DNA of 64,000 bases from Agrocybe praecox (lineage: Eukaryota; Basidiomycota; Agaricomycetes; Agaricales; Agrocybaceae): positions 1 to 64,000 of the forward strand of contig OZ024843.1 of assembly GCA_964017145.1 (NCBI GenBank), given 5' to 3'. The notes below the pieces were generated by a model. It was not told where the DNA came from, searched no databases, and was given only the letters and a program-made list of their open reading frames with translations. A program made the position numbers and the translations under genes. Positions 37,221 to 48,534 of the stretch are shown here, one piece after another; within the stretch, counting starts at the first letter, position 1, and the number at the start of each line of letters is the position of its first letter.

Positions 37221-37448
37221 ATATATGATTTTTATACCTCCTAGCTGCATACAGCATGTGTGTGTGTTTTTTTTGTCTAAAATAACATGGCTTTTTTCCG
37301 CCATAGTAAGGTACTAGATGATCCCCGAGGGAATTAGCCAGCGGAGAGGTCTAGAATGCTGTACTATAATTGGACGCGACCTATTTTGGGTATGATGATA
37401 TCATTGCTAATCTATCATTAGTTTGCATTCTAAAAGGTACAGGGACCT

Positions 37449-37815
37449 AATTATATGCGTCAACTAAATATAGTGCAACGCCTGCAATGGAATATTTTTA
37501 AACGTCATCCAAAGTAATCATTTGCCATCCATCCCGTCCCGTCCTATTTTAAGGGCGCAAAGGGCGCCAAATATTTGAAAAATATTCATAGAACACAAAT
37601 GGGCCATTTGACGCCCATGCTAACCACTACTACGCCTACAGAGCTTAATTACATGCTGCTCGCCTCGAAATCAGTGTTGTTTGTCTATGTTTACCAAGGG
37701 CATCTGCTTTCGGAGTATTGATGGCCTGCGGCACACTGAAAACATGTTGCCAGATGGGCAGTTGCCTACCGTGATGTATCAATGGAACAGCATATTGCCG
37801 GATTTGATACATCAG
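37449..37815 (-). repeat. Inner inverted-repeat arm of copy 2, right
   Basis: Partner of 24940-25303. The inner edge starts at ACCTAATTATATGCGTCAAC, about 230 bp after the HMG2 stop. The outer edge ends with TTTGATACATCA, followed by GGTTGGCTGCAAAGGGTGG, a junction also seen (other strand) near 50040 and 16115. Confidence 0.92.
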
Positions 37816-37829
37816 GTTGGCTGCAAAGG

Positions 37830-38160
37830 GTGGTCGTCGCCGTGTCGTTCGATGTCGTCGTTGGCGTTGGCGGCGTCGTCGCTCGTGTCGTCGTTGTCAC
37901 CGTCGTATCATCGTCGTTGCGTCGTCGTCGTGCGTGTCGTCGTTGACGTGGGTATCGTCGCTGTGTCGTCGTTGGTGTCCTCTGCGCTGACGTGTCGTCG
38001 TCGCCGTGTCGCTGACGTGTCGTCGTCGCCGTGTCGCTGACGTGTCGTTGTTGTTGTGTCGTCGTCACTGGCGTTGGCGTCGTTGCTGGCATCGTTGTTG
38101 TTGTTGGCGTTATCGTCGTCGTGGACGTCGTTGTTGGCGTTGCGGCGTGGTGGCGACGGA
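37830..38160 (+). repeat. GTCGTC-rich minisatellite
   Basis: Imperfect GTCGTCGTCG-type repeats, including two perfect units of about 25 bp (TGACGTGTCGTCGTCGCC...) at about 37989-38040. On the plus strand it has the same sense as the tract at 24770-24915, so it is in direct, not inverted, orientation relative to the arms it borders. No gene. Confidence 0.8.
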
Positions 38161-38504
38161 ATGTGGTGGTGGCAGAGGGTGGGTGGATGGTGGTAATGGT
38201 CAGGAAGAAAGAAAACATTGATGACGCGGCAAGGGCAGAGGGTTGTGGCTGTGCCGGCAATTTCCGCAGCGGCACGGACATCTATTTTGGGAATTTTACA
38301 AAAATTGTCGTTTGTATGTCACACGGACCTCCTAAAATAATGAAAAAATCACGATAATTCCTAAAATATTCGAAATATATTTATCAAACATTTAATGTGA
38401 CGTAATATGTTACGGTTTTGGCAGAAATGACAAAATAACCACAAAATAAATAAAATAAAACATATCAAAGTATATAGCTACCTTTAGATATTTAACTATC
38501 AAAG

Positions 38505-38592
38505 TCTCTATGGTACAGTCGGATGAGTGTCCATAGTTATATCACATGACCTCTGGCAAGGCTCTGGGTTCGATTCCCGGTGTCTCCACCAC
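38505..38592 (+). other. tRNA-like sequence (pseudo-tRNA or SINE head)
   Basis: TGGTACAGTCGGATGAG resembles a tRNA A box. CTGGGTTCGATTCCCGG forms a perfect T-arm/B box (5-bp stem with one G-T pair, TTCGATT loop). The end reads TGTCTCCACCA as a tRNA 3' end with CCA would. The expected 5' acceptor strand (GGAGACA) is absent and the D-stem is poor, so it is unlikely to be a working tRNA. The box spacing is about 12 nt longer than a class I tRNA. Confidence 0.5.
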
Positions 38593-38629
38593 ATTTTTCT
38601 TTAATTGTAAAGCCTTTGGTCATGTGATC

Positions 38630-38880
38630 TGACTGTGGGTCTGAGCAGTTCTGAACGGTTTCACTCAGTTTTCAGATAGGGATTGGAGCTCGGAAAGCTG
38701 AGCTGTCTGACCAGTTCTGATCTGTCTGAGTGATTCTGATCGGAAATGCTTGGACATTTGGGGGGTCTTTTCCAGCCAAATAGCTGGGAGGGAAATCCTA
38801 AATTTCCGCTCAGAACTGCTCAGACAAGTCAAAAGTCTGACCAGTACCGCTTGGTAAATGTGGCTCAGAGTAAAGACCTC
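38630..38880 (+). repeat. Subterminal repeats at the right end of the 14.7-kb insertion
   Basis: Variants of GTCTGAGCAGTTCTGA occur at about 38637, 38707 and 38727, and reversed near 38812. A related block (TGAGTCTGAGCAGAACTGAC) occurs at the left end near 24268. Clustered subterminal motifs of this kind are typical transposase-binding arrays in hAT and related elements; binding here is inferred. Confidence 0.7.
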
Positions 38881-39215
38881 CCTCGTTCGGCAACTTCAAT
38901 TACACCAAAGGCGGGCATCTCATACTCTGGGAGTGCCATCTTGTCATTGAATTCCCCCCCGGCTCTACCATTCTTCTCCCCTCTGCCATTATACACCACT
39001 CTAATACGACCATCCAACCTCACGAGCGCCGCTACTCCTTTGCTCAATACAGCGCCGGCGGTCTTTTTCGCTGGGTTGAATACGGCTTTCAGAGGGCTCA
39101 GGAATACTATGCCGGGCTCTCATCTGAGGAATGGGCCCAACAGGATGCGCGCAATACGGAATGTTGGACTCACGGACTCAATTTGTTACCCATTCTTCAT
39201 GAGAGACGCAAGTAA
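38881..39215 (+). pseudogene. TET1, 3' part
   Basis: After the target duplication CCTCGTTC the TET1 frame resumes with GNFNYTKGGHLILWECHLVI, EFPPGSTILLPSAIIHHSNT, QPHERRYSFAQYSAGGLFRW and WTHGLNLLPI, ending at TAA 39213-39215. It supplies the second iron-ligand His region and the 2-oxoglutarate-binding Arg region. Apart from the insertion I see no lesion in TET1, so this gene was probably intact when copy 2 arrived. Confidence 0.92.
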
Positions 39216-39784
39216 TATAATTGTAGAGTAATTAGATTGTCGCGGACTCCATCAAATATGATTGTCATTTTTGCCCTTTGTATTGAGCGTGATCTAAATG
39301 GTAGCGAGGTGATTTCGTACACGATGCAACATTTAAAATGTTAATATGCTTGTAAGTTGTAAGTAAATACCAACAGGGATTTTTCTTGAGGAAGGTCCTA
39401 TCTATTAGTCTTATATCCCATACATTTTTGAGGCCATAAGATGTCGAGAGCAATGTTTAAAAAGCGACGAATGAATTTTGCTGTGAGTCGCACTCCTTCA
39501 CTTGCTAACCAGTCTTCCGGCCCAAACATTTATTTGACATATAAGAGCATAAATTTTTAGAATAATACTATTACGTACGGATGATGCCTATTTATTTAGA
39601 GCCCCAGTGTCTATCTTACAGCGACATAACATCAGTAGTATGACTTTGGCAACCCCTCTACCTTTACTTGGTCGTAAATTGGATGTGTTCTATTTTAGGA
39701 ACTAGCTGCATGTCCAAGTTAAGCTCGCACATTAAATACATTCCTTTACACTTCTTAACAAACTACTACAAAACTTATCTACAA

Positions 39785-40172
39785 ATGCTACCAAGTGAAA
39801 AAATGAGCAGGCGCAGGAAGTACTATTATAAGTAAGTGAAGTTCAGATTTTATTTATATGCAGCTTATCATACCCCTAGAAATATAGAAAAGGAGAGAGA
39901 AACGGCTCCTCTGCGAGCTCGGAAGTGAGTATTGAGTTTTATCCTTTACATGGCACTCACCTATACGCTCAAAGTAAAAAAAAAAACCAGAAACATCAGA
40001 AGAAAGCGAGGCAAGAAAGGAACAACATCGCATCGCGCAAGCAAAATATCGTGAAAGGAACCGCATGGCACTCAAAGTCAAATGTTGGGAGTATCGTATC
40101 AAGAAGAAAAAGGAAAAGGAAATGAAAGACGACGAGGAGGAATACCAGCGACTAATAAGACTGGGGTGTTAG
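39785..40172 (+). CDS. Small basic coiled-coil protein of copy 1 (Y1)
   Basis: Homologue of Y2: a short first exon with SRRRKYYY, a middle exon with KEREKRLLCEL, then KPETSEESEARKEQHRIAQA, KYRERNRMALKVKCWEYRIK and DDEEEYQRLIRLG, stop at 40170-40172. A run of ten A residues precedes the last exon, so its 5' splice point is uncertain. Same place between TET and X as in copies 2 and 3. The stretch 39216-39784 holds no gene I can support. Confidence 0.65.
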
Positions 40173-40430
40173 ATACATGTACCTCTGCACCACTTCCAAT
40201 CTGACTTTTTATTTGCAACTTATTTTTCTCAGTAAATATCACCATACCATAGAGAGAGGGGGAGAAAACAATGTATTCAGGCCAAGATACAAAGTAAAAA
40301 ACTATGCCTCCAGTAGGTACGACATAAGGACATATATAATCATAAGTGGGGGTGAGATGGTTCATGCCAAGAAAGAAAGAAGGAGATGACGACAATGAGG
40401 GGCGAAGGGTGCATAGGAAGTGCCCATAAA

Positions 40431-42624
40431 TCAAAGCTGCATATCGCCGTCACCTAAGATGACAAAATCCGCCAACAATTCTTTATCCAAGCGCTCGAGC
40501 TCGGCGAGTGCTTCGTCCATCTCGTCGTCGCTATCCATGACTTCGACTACTGGGATCTCTGGAGCAGCTTGAGGTCTGCTAACGGTCGCAGTGGAAGGTC
40601 CAATGCTAACATCTGTGGAGGGAACGGCAGCCAAGACTGTGGACGAAGAGCCGACGGTAAGTGATATGGACCCTTCGTTGGATGAGTATGTGTACGTCGG
40701 AGGTGCAAAAGGTGCGGTCGTGATGTAGGATGCAAAGGTATAGTCGGGTGCGAGGGTGGAGTCTGGGTGACTCAATGCGTAGGACATTGCAGCATGCGAG
40801 GAAATGGGGTTGAAAGGTAGGGGTGTCCTAGGAGGTAGCGTGGTCGGAGGTGGGATCTGCGTCGGTGAATCAATCTTGTTGTGCTCGACAGGATGTGCGG
40901 GGAGTTTCTGCTTTCCTTTGTTGTATGAGTCTTTATCTTCCGGACTCGTGCTTGTTGCTCTTCGTTTCACCTGCCCCACAGGCTCATCTTCAATGTCGAC
41001 ACAGTCCTGAGCGCGTCTCTTCTTCGATTTAAAGGCAGGTTCTCGTTGAATTCCATGGGGAAAATCTCTTCTTCGCTCCAAGTGTAAGGATCGTCTATGT
41101 AGAGGGGGGAGTAGATGGATTTGATACGGAAGCTGGGAGTAGGTGTTGGAGCGAAGGGGGATGTAAACGTTGTGCCGATTGGAGAGGGCTGAGCCTGAGT
41201 AGAGTTTGAGGAGAACACGTCGATCGGTGATGCTGCCAGTAAATCATTAGCCACATGTAACATAATGCAAAAAATAGAAGAAAAACTTACCCGAGTTTCT
41301 CAGGAGAGAAGATGGCAAGGCGCCCTTATGGTTGCAGATAGCCTTAGTCTTACAGGCGGGATTTTTCGAAATGGAAAGGTCAAGGGTACTGAGTTCGTCA
41401 AGAGCCTCAAGGACCCTGCTGCGATATTGTCGCACAGCAGCTTCCTTGGGCGCCGTTTCGGATGTTGGAATAGGGAGAGCCGAAGAGGGAATTAAGTTGG
41501 GGACGGTCGAAGAAGCGCTTGTGGGAGTGACACCCAGCAAATTTGGCATGGTGGCAAATTTGCTGCTGGCAGGAATGGGCACTTTGGCGAGTTTTGAATT
41601 TGCAAGGGTCGTGTGACTGGCGGTGTCCTTAGATCCATGGCCCGTTACATTTTTTGCCAGAGTGCCGGTTCTTGCTTGTGGCGAGGTAATTGAGTAACAG
41701 TCTCGACTCTTTGCTGAGGTGACGGAAATGAGGTGATCCATTGAGTTATTGGGGGTTTTTGGAGTCCTTGGCCACTGTTTAGGTCCTGTAGCCCCTAGGC
41801 GAATAACGTAGGTGTCGTCTGGAATGTGGGAATCAACATCCGAGGCATCAGTGACGATGATGCAAGCCTTGCGTCTCGTAATGGTAGAAGCAGAAGAAAT
41901 CAGGGGCTTGGTTCAAGCGATTTGGGCGTCGATTGTTTGTTAGGAAGGGGTCCAAGAGGTACAGAGTCGTTGGAAGGCTGGCAAACCGAAGAGGTGGGCG
42001 GATCGACTTGTTGCTGAGCAGACGGGGGGTTGGCAGCCGATATTCCGTTGGAAGGAGGAGCCAAGCGAGCAGGGGTCTCTGGAACAGGGATGGGATCCCT
42101 CCTCATGCCAGGGACGGCAGGAGTAAGGCGTACATGTCCCAGATGATAATTGCAGACGTAGTAAAGTTTGGCACTACACCAGCTATCGAAGCGGCACATC
42201 GAGATGGCGGCATGACTGACGAGACAGATGCGCGCAAGTTGTCTACATAAAATGGCATTGCAAATTGTAAGAAGAAAGAAAACAAAAAAAAAAAACAAGA
42301 ACAAAAAACATACCATGGGTTATGAATAATGCCAACGACATTACCCTCCGTGAAAACCCAGTAGTGGGATGCTCCAGGCTCTGGAGCGCGCAGGTCATTT
42401 GGGTTCGGTGCCGTCATGTCAGAATAATTATTAACGGACGGAGCTTCTTGTCCATTAGTGCCTAAAAAAAAATAAACAATGTATATTTGACGGAAAAAAT
42501 TGGAGACTTACCATTCCTAGAGTTGGCATGTGATCGAGATTTATTTTCTGTGATACATTGTTAGCTGAGTAAGTGTGCAGAATAGAGTGGTAAGCTTACT
42601 TTTTTTGTTGTTATTTTGAGACAT
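40431..42624 (-). pseudogene. Accessory protein X of copy 1 (X1)
   Basis: Start ATG at 42622-42624 (MSQNNNKK). The N-domain reads GASHYWVFTEGNVVGIIHNP, then across an intron RQLARICLVSHAAISMCRFD and SAKLYYVCNYHLGHVRL. This is the same RNase H1-N/viroplasmin-like pattern as X2, but in the second sequence lineage. Later blocks are RRKACIIVTDASDVDSHIPD, SAKSRDCYSITSPQARTGTL, EAAVRQYRSRVLEALDELST, and an acidic tail with DSDDEMDEALAELERLDKEL. Two frameshifts: near 41880-41905 (before RRKAC) and near 41040-41075 (before KSKKRRAQD). Divergent from HMG1 across about 400 bp. Confidence 0.82.
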
Positions 42625-43027
42625 GATAAGTGTAGGGTAGAATGAGGCAAGGGAAGAACAGTTCAGTAAGTTGAGATGGTAAAAATGGGAAAAGAGGCGC
42701 AAAATTTCCTGCCGTGTGTTGACATTTTAGCAAGGTATTTATGCAAGTAGAGGTGGTTGACGTACATAAAGCGTGTATGGTACCAGAGATCTTCGATAAG
42801 CGACTTCAGCGATGTGGAGATCCATTATGTTTTGAGATTTGCTGCAAACGGCATAGTTAGTGTCGGCCAAATAATGTACAGCATACGTGAACTTACATTC
42901 TGTTGCGTTCACGCCCCCATTTTGGTGCCAGGAGTCCACTCGTTATATTTCTCTGCTCCTTCAATGACCTATCCCCCCCTCCTAGCTCTCCGAGTCTCAT
43001 TCCGTGCATCTTCGCTGCAATTTCCAG

Positions 43028-45327
43028 ATGGTCAATCCCGGAACCTTTTGTGGATCAAGGAAAGAATTTCTCTTGTCACAAAAGCCTGTCTATGCGAAAG
43101 GCGTGGAAGAGAACTGTGTTGCAGAAGTGCTCTCATTAATCCTGCGGCAGTATTTCAAAAGATATCCAATTGACTTACCACATGATGACGAACCAATGGC
43201 CGAGTTCCTGGCAGCAGTCGATGACGATGCACCTGATCACGAGAGGCTTCCACCAGATCCAGAGACCATGTCAGAGGAGGAATTAACCCAAGCTTTGGAG
43301 GCGTTCGAAAGTCGTTGAACATTGATCAAGTTTTGGAAAGATGTAAGTCCTTCCAAATGCCTATTTTGGGAAGGTCATGTGATTAGCACTGATTAATTAT
43401 TCCAGCAAATCAAGCGATGGTTCTGTTACCACTACATGAAGGACGAAGAGAAAGACTTGAAGGATCCAGCAGTGAGTCCTATCCGACTCTTGCTCGGAAA
43501 GCTTGCAGGTAAAGACTCTAACCGCCCACGCTGCAAGAGTGCAGTAAACACTTGGCGCGTTGATCACCTCAACGAAATCGAGGAGAGGGTCAAGACAATC
43601 ACGAAGACGAACGGATACGATAAACGGCAATACATCTCCTTGCGCGATAGGGTCGCAAAACAGATGTTCAACGCACTCCCCAATGAAGAACGCGCAGTAT
43701 GGGAAGCCAGAGTCAAGACTGGGCACATCCTCAAGTTGGAGCAGTGGAAGAACAAGAATGAAGGGGATTTTTCAGAGGCTCTGGAGGATCGTCAACGGTA
43801 TGTGGTGTACTTCCATCATATTATATCTTTCTTATTTTAATCAGAGCCATACAGTGCATCGTCAAGATTTTACAGCCTATTCTTGACTCTATCTCCTGCA
43901 GCACAGGATGGAATTTTACTTTGATGGGTGGTGGTCCTGAACCAGTGCATGGTGGGAGACTCAATATTCTAAGGTGCGCACTTCTGAACTTTCTGATACG
44001 GTCTCGTACTGACATTTACTAGCTTACACACGGGATCAACTTCAGGTGATATCAAGGCAACGTTTGGGGAGGTTGAACGACACCGGTACAAAGACATTAT
44101 TCTCCCTATTTTTGGTTCTTTTTTACAGAAGTGTTTTTGTAAGTCTCTTTCTCTTCAATTCCCTGCATCTACTAACCCTGTATAGCCGTCGAGGAATGTC
44201 GGTTGCGTGCTCTGGCATCCAAAGGGGATGATTCCCTGGCCTTACTCCAGTCTCTCGAGCTCAACAACAACGTCGACATTACCACGATTTCACACCCAGT
44301 ATTGGACTTGGCTGGAGGCTCTTTGCGATCCACACCCACGCATTCCTCTTCCGTTGAGCCTATGCATTGTCAAAGCACCCCCCCAGCAAGTCATATCAGC
44401 TCTGCAGCTCCCAATGGAAACACTTCGAGTTCCTCAGCTCCTCTACAACCTACGACAGCCAGCGTTTTTTCCAATCCTCAAGCCACCAGTTTGAGCGTTT
44501 CTGGACATCTTGCAACCCAACCCAGCCATGCCCCATCTGAAACTCCCTCCCCTTGCAATTCACCCGTAGTAACGCCGTTCCACTCTCTATCATTACCTTC
44601 AATGCCTCTACCCTCCTCGACGGCACAAGACTCAGCTCTGAACACGGACAGCCCGGCTGATTGTAATTCGGCTCCACCTACTCCTAATAGTACATGCAAT
44701 GAACGCGGTTGTAAAAGGCCCACCCCGGATTCACCCTCTCCATCCCATTCCAAATCCCCCAAGCGTCTTTGTTTACGCCCTGGATCGCCTACAAACCAAA
44801 TATCGATGGCAAGTCCTGTACCTGACGAGTCGGTCAATGCGAAAGACAACAACAAGGTTGACACTGAGGATCAATGGTTTGCTCTTGTGTGTGGTATCTT
44901 CCTAGTCTGCGACTTAGGTAGGGAATGGGCAAAATTGGTTGGCGACTGGATGGATCTGGAAAAAAGACTGGAAACCGCAGAAACTGGATCTTTGAGGGCC
45001 AAGTACAGGCCAGCAACCATGGGCCAATGGATTAAACGCAAGCGAAGCTCTCAGTACCGCCCTCCCATCAACTCCTGTCAATTTGCTAAGGACTTCATCG
45101 TTTGGTGGACTAGCTTACAACCGCGCTGGCATATCTGCAACAATGAAATTGACTTGGCTAATGTGGACGGTGATTTTTCTGAGCTGAGAATGCCAGGAAA
45201 GAACGGTCTCTTGAATGTTATGGCGGCTCTGTTTTACTGGGGAGACGTGGTGCAAAAGAAGAGCGACGAGCAGAAGAACTGGCTCGTTTACATTCAGGAT
45301 GTCAACCGTGTGCTCATGTCGTTGTAG
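43028..45327 (+). pseudogene. HMG-domain accessory protein of copy 1 (HMG1)
   Basis: Start ATG at 43028 (MVNPGTFCGSRKEFL). Same domain order as HMG2: YFKRYPIDLPHDDEPMAEFL; HMG box RCKSAVNTWRVDHLNEIEER to NALPNEERAVWEARVKTG; TGWNFTLMGGGPEPVHGG; FGSFLQKCF; a long Ser/Pro/Thr-rich linker; and MGQWIKRKRSSQYR, WWTSLQPRWHI, GKNGLLNVMAALFYWG and NWLVYIQDVNRVLM. The last exon (374 codons) is open. One lesion: TGA at 43316-43318 near the end of exon 1, where HMG4 has a Gln codon before TLIKF. Confidence 0.87.
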
Positions 45328-45499
45328 TGTTTTTTTTCTCAGTGAAATATGCATGTCCTCTTGTATAATTTTTATGATTTCAATATATGCCAATTTTATG
45401 CCATGCTCCTATGTTTCAAACCTAAGTTTATAAGTTTTCTAATTACCAAGGCAAAATTAAATATTCTGTCGAAACACAGTGGGCAATAATTAGAAATCA

Positions 45500-45957
45500 C
45501 ATGATATTTTCCAGAAATAGAGGAGGCCTAGACCCTCGGGTCCAATTATTCCGGATTACCGAATGCCGGTGAATCGAAAATAGCACCATGTCTAATTTTG
45601 GAATATGTCATCTTTTTTGGAATGTCATCCAAAACATATATCGTCAATCCACCCCGCAACGTCATCCTCTAGGCGCGCAAAGGTGTCCAAAAATTAAGGA
45701 TATATATATAGAAATATTTGGGCCAAGTGGCGCCCCCAAAATGCCAACACAGATCCCACAGCGCCTATATTCTGTTTCGAAAAGGCCAAAATCATCAAAA
45801 GTAGAGTTGTTTGCATGTGTTTATCAAAGGCAAGGGCCGCCAGGCAAACGCGGCCGTGCGGCAGCCTTTCTGACACATCATATATCACTGCCGGTGTTGG
45901 GAAACTTCCCAGGTTGATGTATCACCCTTGTTGAGTAGTTACCGAGGGTTGATATAT
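45500..45957 (-). repeat. Inverted-repeat arm of KDZ-TET copy 1, right
   Basis: Partner of 16529-16985. The inner edge begins near TTTCCAGAAATAGAGGAGGC, about 170 bp after the HMG1 stop. The outer edge ends with GAGGGTTGATATATGAA. Identity to the left arm is about 97% by eye, lower than between the arms of copy 2, consistent with copy 1 being older. Confidence 0.88.
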
Positions 45958-46375
45958 GAATATACCAGACAAGGCTGGGGCTCCTGCGCTTTGTTGGGCA
46001 TTGTTTGGGGCGCTAAAAAGGTGTAGATATAATGTAGGGATATGTTTTGATTTTTGGGGGCACTTTGCGCCATCAAAAGTCGTCCATGGTGGTAATGTGG
46101 TGGTGATGGTGAGTGGGAGGAGAGAGGCAGGGTGTACGTGTGGACGAACACAGCGTCGTCATCGTGTTGTTGTCGCGTTATCGATTGTCATTGTCATTGT
46201 TGCGTTGTCGTCCTTGTTGTTGTGTTGTTGTTGTTGTTGTTGTTGTTGTCGCCGTGTCATCGATCGTGTGTCGTTGTCGTTGTCATCGAGTCATCAGTCC
46301 GTGTTGTGGTATTCCTAGGCACTGCCCACATCCCTATCAAAGGGGGAGGGGCCAGGTGCGACGGGACAGCATTGG

Positions 46376-47305
46376 TGGTGGTGGTGATGGGGGTTGACAA
46401 GGAAGAAATCAACCATCGTTTGGTTGATTTCTTCCAAATCTGGTAACTTCCCACACCAGGCCGGTGCGTAACTGGTTTGAGCTCATTGTCATGCTCGACA
46501 ATGGGGGTGGAACCCAAGTATTTTGCGTAGATATAAGTATATATAAAAATGCAAATAGTAGGTTAAATAGTCAAGAGCCAAAAAAAAACAAGAATTTCAA
46601 ACGTTTAGCCTCAAATATACAGGTACGCGTGTTTTATACGTCGTGCGTGGTGATTTCATGCGAGCTTTCCATAGAATAATATGTCGCTACACTCATAGCA
46701 CCACAGAAATCTCGTAGTTAAAAATATAAACATGTAAATTAAGTAGCAGTAGCTAATAAGGAGAGTTTTGTGAAGTAAAATAAAAAATAACATACGAAAT
46801 ACAGTACTATGTTCATCTCGGTATGAACAGCAGTATTGCTTACTTTTCATTTTGATGCATAATTCAGACACCAGTCGATACCATTTTGTATATTGGGCTG
46901 AGACACAAAATTTCTTGTCATTAAGATTCCTAATGTAACTTACAAATAATGTACATATTTAATTATGAGATATCTATGTTGCTGTAAGTATAATATATGT
47001 TATTTTGTGGAGAGATTGAACGAAATCACCACGCATGACTTATGAAACATATGTACCTATGTATTTGAACGTTTAACTTTGAAATTCATTTTTTTTGGTG
47101 TTGATTTCAACTATTCTAAGCATTATTCACATGTCTACCTACTTATATCTACTTATAACATTTATATTTCATCTCCATTGTCGAGCACGACAATGAGCTC
47201 GAACCGGTTACGAACCGGTCTGGCATGGGAAGTTACCGAATTTGGAAGAAATCAACCATCAAATGGTTGATTTCTTCTTCATCACCCATCATCACCACTG
47301 CCGTC
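46376..47305. mobile_element. 930-bp element with 130-bp terminal inverted repeats
   Basis: 46376-46510 and 47170-47305 are imperfect inverted repeats (shared blocks GAAATCAACCAT, GGTTGATTTCTTCC, GAGCTCATTGTC and GCTCGACAATGG). Each arm also holds a short hairpin, GAAATCAACCATC..GGTTGATTTC. The 660-bp middle is AT-rich and non-coding. MITE-like. I see no clear target duplication because the flanks are low complexity. Confidence 0.78.
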
Positions 47306-47399
47306 GACAACGCACTCAGCCCCTCCCCTCTCTGTAGAGATGTGGACTTTGCACTATGACCTCGCCTTGCCGGATGCAGGCTGTGGGCACATGACGATG

Positions 47400-48060
47400 G
47401 CGACCTCCCCTTGTCTTATGCCCACAACAACGACTGCAACAACAAACGTGACAACCGCTAGGACGACAACCGCAATGACAACGACTGTGACGACGGTAAT
47501 GACAACCGCAACAACGACAACTTGCACGATGACAACCGCAACATCGATGTCTGCCATGACAATGACCGGCACCAGATGCCTGAACACGAGTGCGTAGGTG
47601 CCAGCAGGTAAGCACGACCGTGTAAGTGCCAGTAAGAGGACGCGGATGACCTGGCATAGGTGCCAGCGGGTAAGTACGAGCGCGTATGTGCCAGGAAGAG
47701 GCCCTACACGACCAGGCAAGGACGAACACGAGCCCGACCAGGAGCACGATCATGCGTGCACGAGCTCCAGCATGACCAGACCAGTACGACCAGGCACGCA
47801 CAAGCACGACAGGCCGAGCATGAGCACAATCAGTGAGCATGAGCATGACAAGGCAAGCACGACCAGCAAACACGAGCACAAACACGATGAGGCCAGCATG
47901 CCCAGCACGCCCAGGCACGCACGATGACAGCCAGGCCAGCACCGCCAGGCCACCACCAGGTGCACACCAGCACCAGCACCACCAGACGTGCACAACGACG
48001 ATCAGGCAGGTACAACAACGACCAGGCATGACGACGAGCAGCGTGCAAGAACAAGAGCCA
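47400..48060 (+). repeat. Long GC-rich minisatellite
   Basis: Two zones: imperfect GACAACCGCAACAACGAC units (about 47410-47560), then AGCACGACCAGGCA-type units (about 47600-48060). All long frames across it on both strands are low-complexity artefacts (Thr/Ala or Cys/Val-rich). Confidence 0.8.
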
Positions 48061-48534
48061 TCGTCTCTCGTTTTTGCGTGCTTCTCCTTGCTCCGTCCAA
48101 TCTTAGATAGACATATTGTAAATCAAGTAAAATAAAATAAAATATATGTTTTTTTTGAAAAAAAAAAAAAAAAAAAAAAAAAACCCCATTATATGTTGTG
48201 TGACAGATATACAAAAATAGTAGTAATTGCTGAATAAGGAACTGCCACTCAAAAACAAAAAGTAGACAGTTCATTTTTATATATATCTAATCTAATCTGA
48301 GCCTAAAACACGTGAGATCTAAAATAAATATAGTGCCAAATGATAATTTCATGAATAAAAATAGTGCAATGCCAGAAATGTTCAACGCATGCTAAAAATA
48401 ACACAACATCCGGTTTTATGTTTTGCAATCCATCCCCTCTCACCCTCTTTTGATGGCGCAAAGCGCCCCCAAAAATCAAAACATATCCCTACATTATATC
48501 TACACCTTTTTAGCGCCCCAAACGATGCCCAACA

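Larger units (their letters stand above)
24207..38880. mobile_element. 14,674-bp KDZ-TET element (copy 2) nested in TET1
   Basis: CCTCGTTC flanks it at 24199-24206 and 38881-38888 (8-bp target duplication). The ends are imperfect inverted repeats of about 45 bp sharing CTTTACTCTG, TACCAAG and GGTACTGGTCAGA. The contents are KDZ2(-), TET2(+), Y2(+), X2(-) and HMG2(+), enclosed by a second, inner inverted repeat pair at 24940-25303 and 37449-37815. An 8-bp duplication fits KDZ/Zisupton as well as hAT insertion. Either the outer ends belong to the KDZ element, or a KDZ element had entered a hAT-like element that then moved. Excising it restores the TET1 frame. Confidence 0.93.
45958..48534. mobile_element. 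2.6-kb repeat block with nested inverted repeats
   Basis: This block lies between the right arm of copy 1 and the right outer arm, but at the left the two arms are only about 16 bp apart. Its own edges are inverted repeats: 45976-46080 (ending GCACTTTGCGCCATCAAAAG) and 48440-48545 reversed. Inside are GC-rich minisatellites, a smaller terminal-repeat element (46376-47305), and an A-run of about 28 at 48155-48183. No credible coding sequence. It may be the interior of the older element that copy 1 entered. Confidence 0.7.

Noticed and set aside
38505..38592. Functional tRNA gene
   Set aside because: The 5' acceptor strand does not pair with the 3' strand and the D-stem is poor, so I kept it only as a tRNA-like relic.
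47316..48054. Long open frames on both strands over the minisatellite (Cys/Val-rich, Thr/Ala-rich)
   Set aside because: They exist in several frames at once, have simple repeated composition and match no domain pattern; they are by-products of GC-rich tandem repeats.
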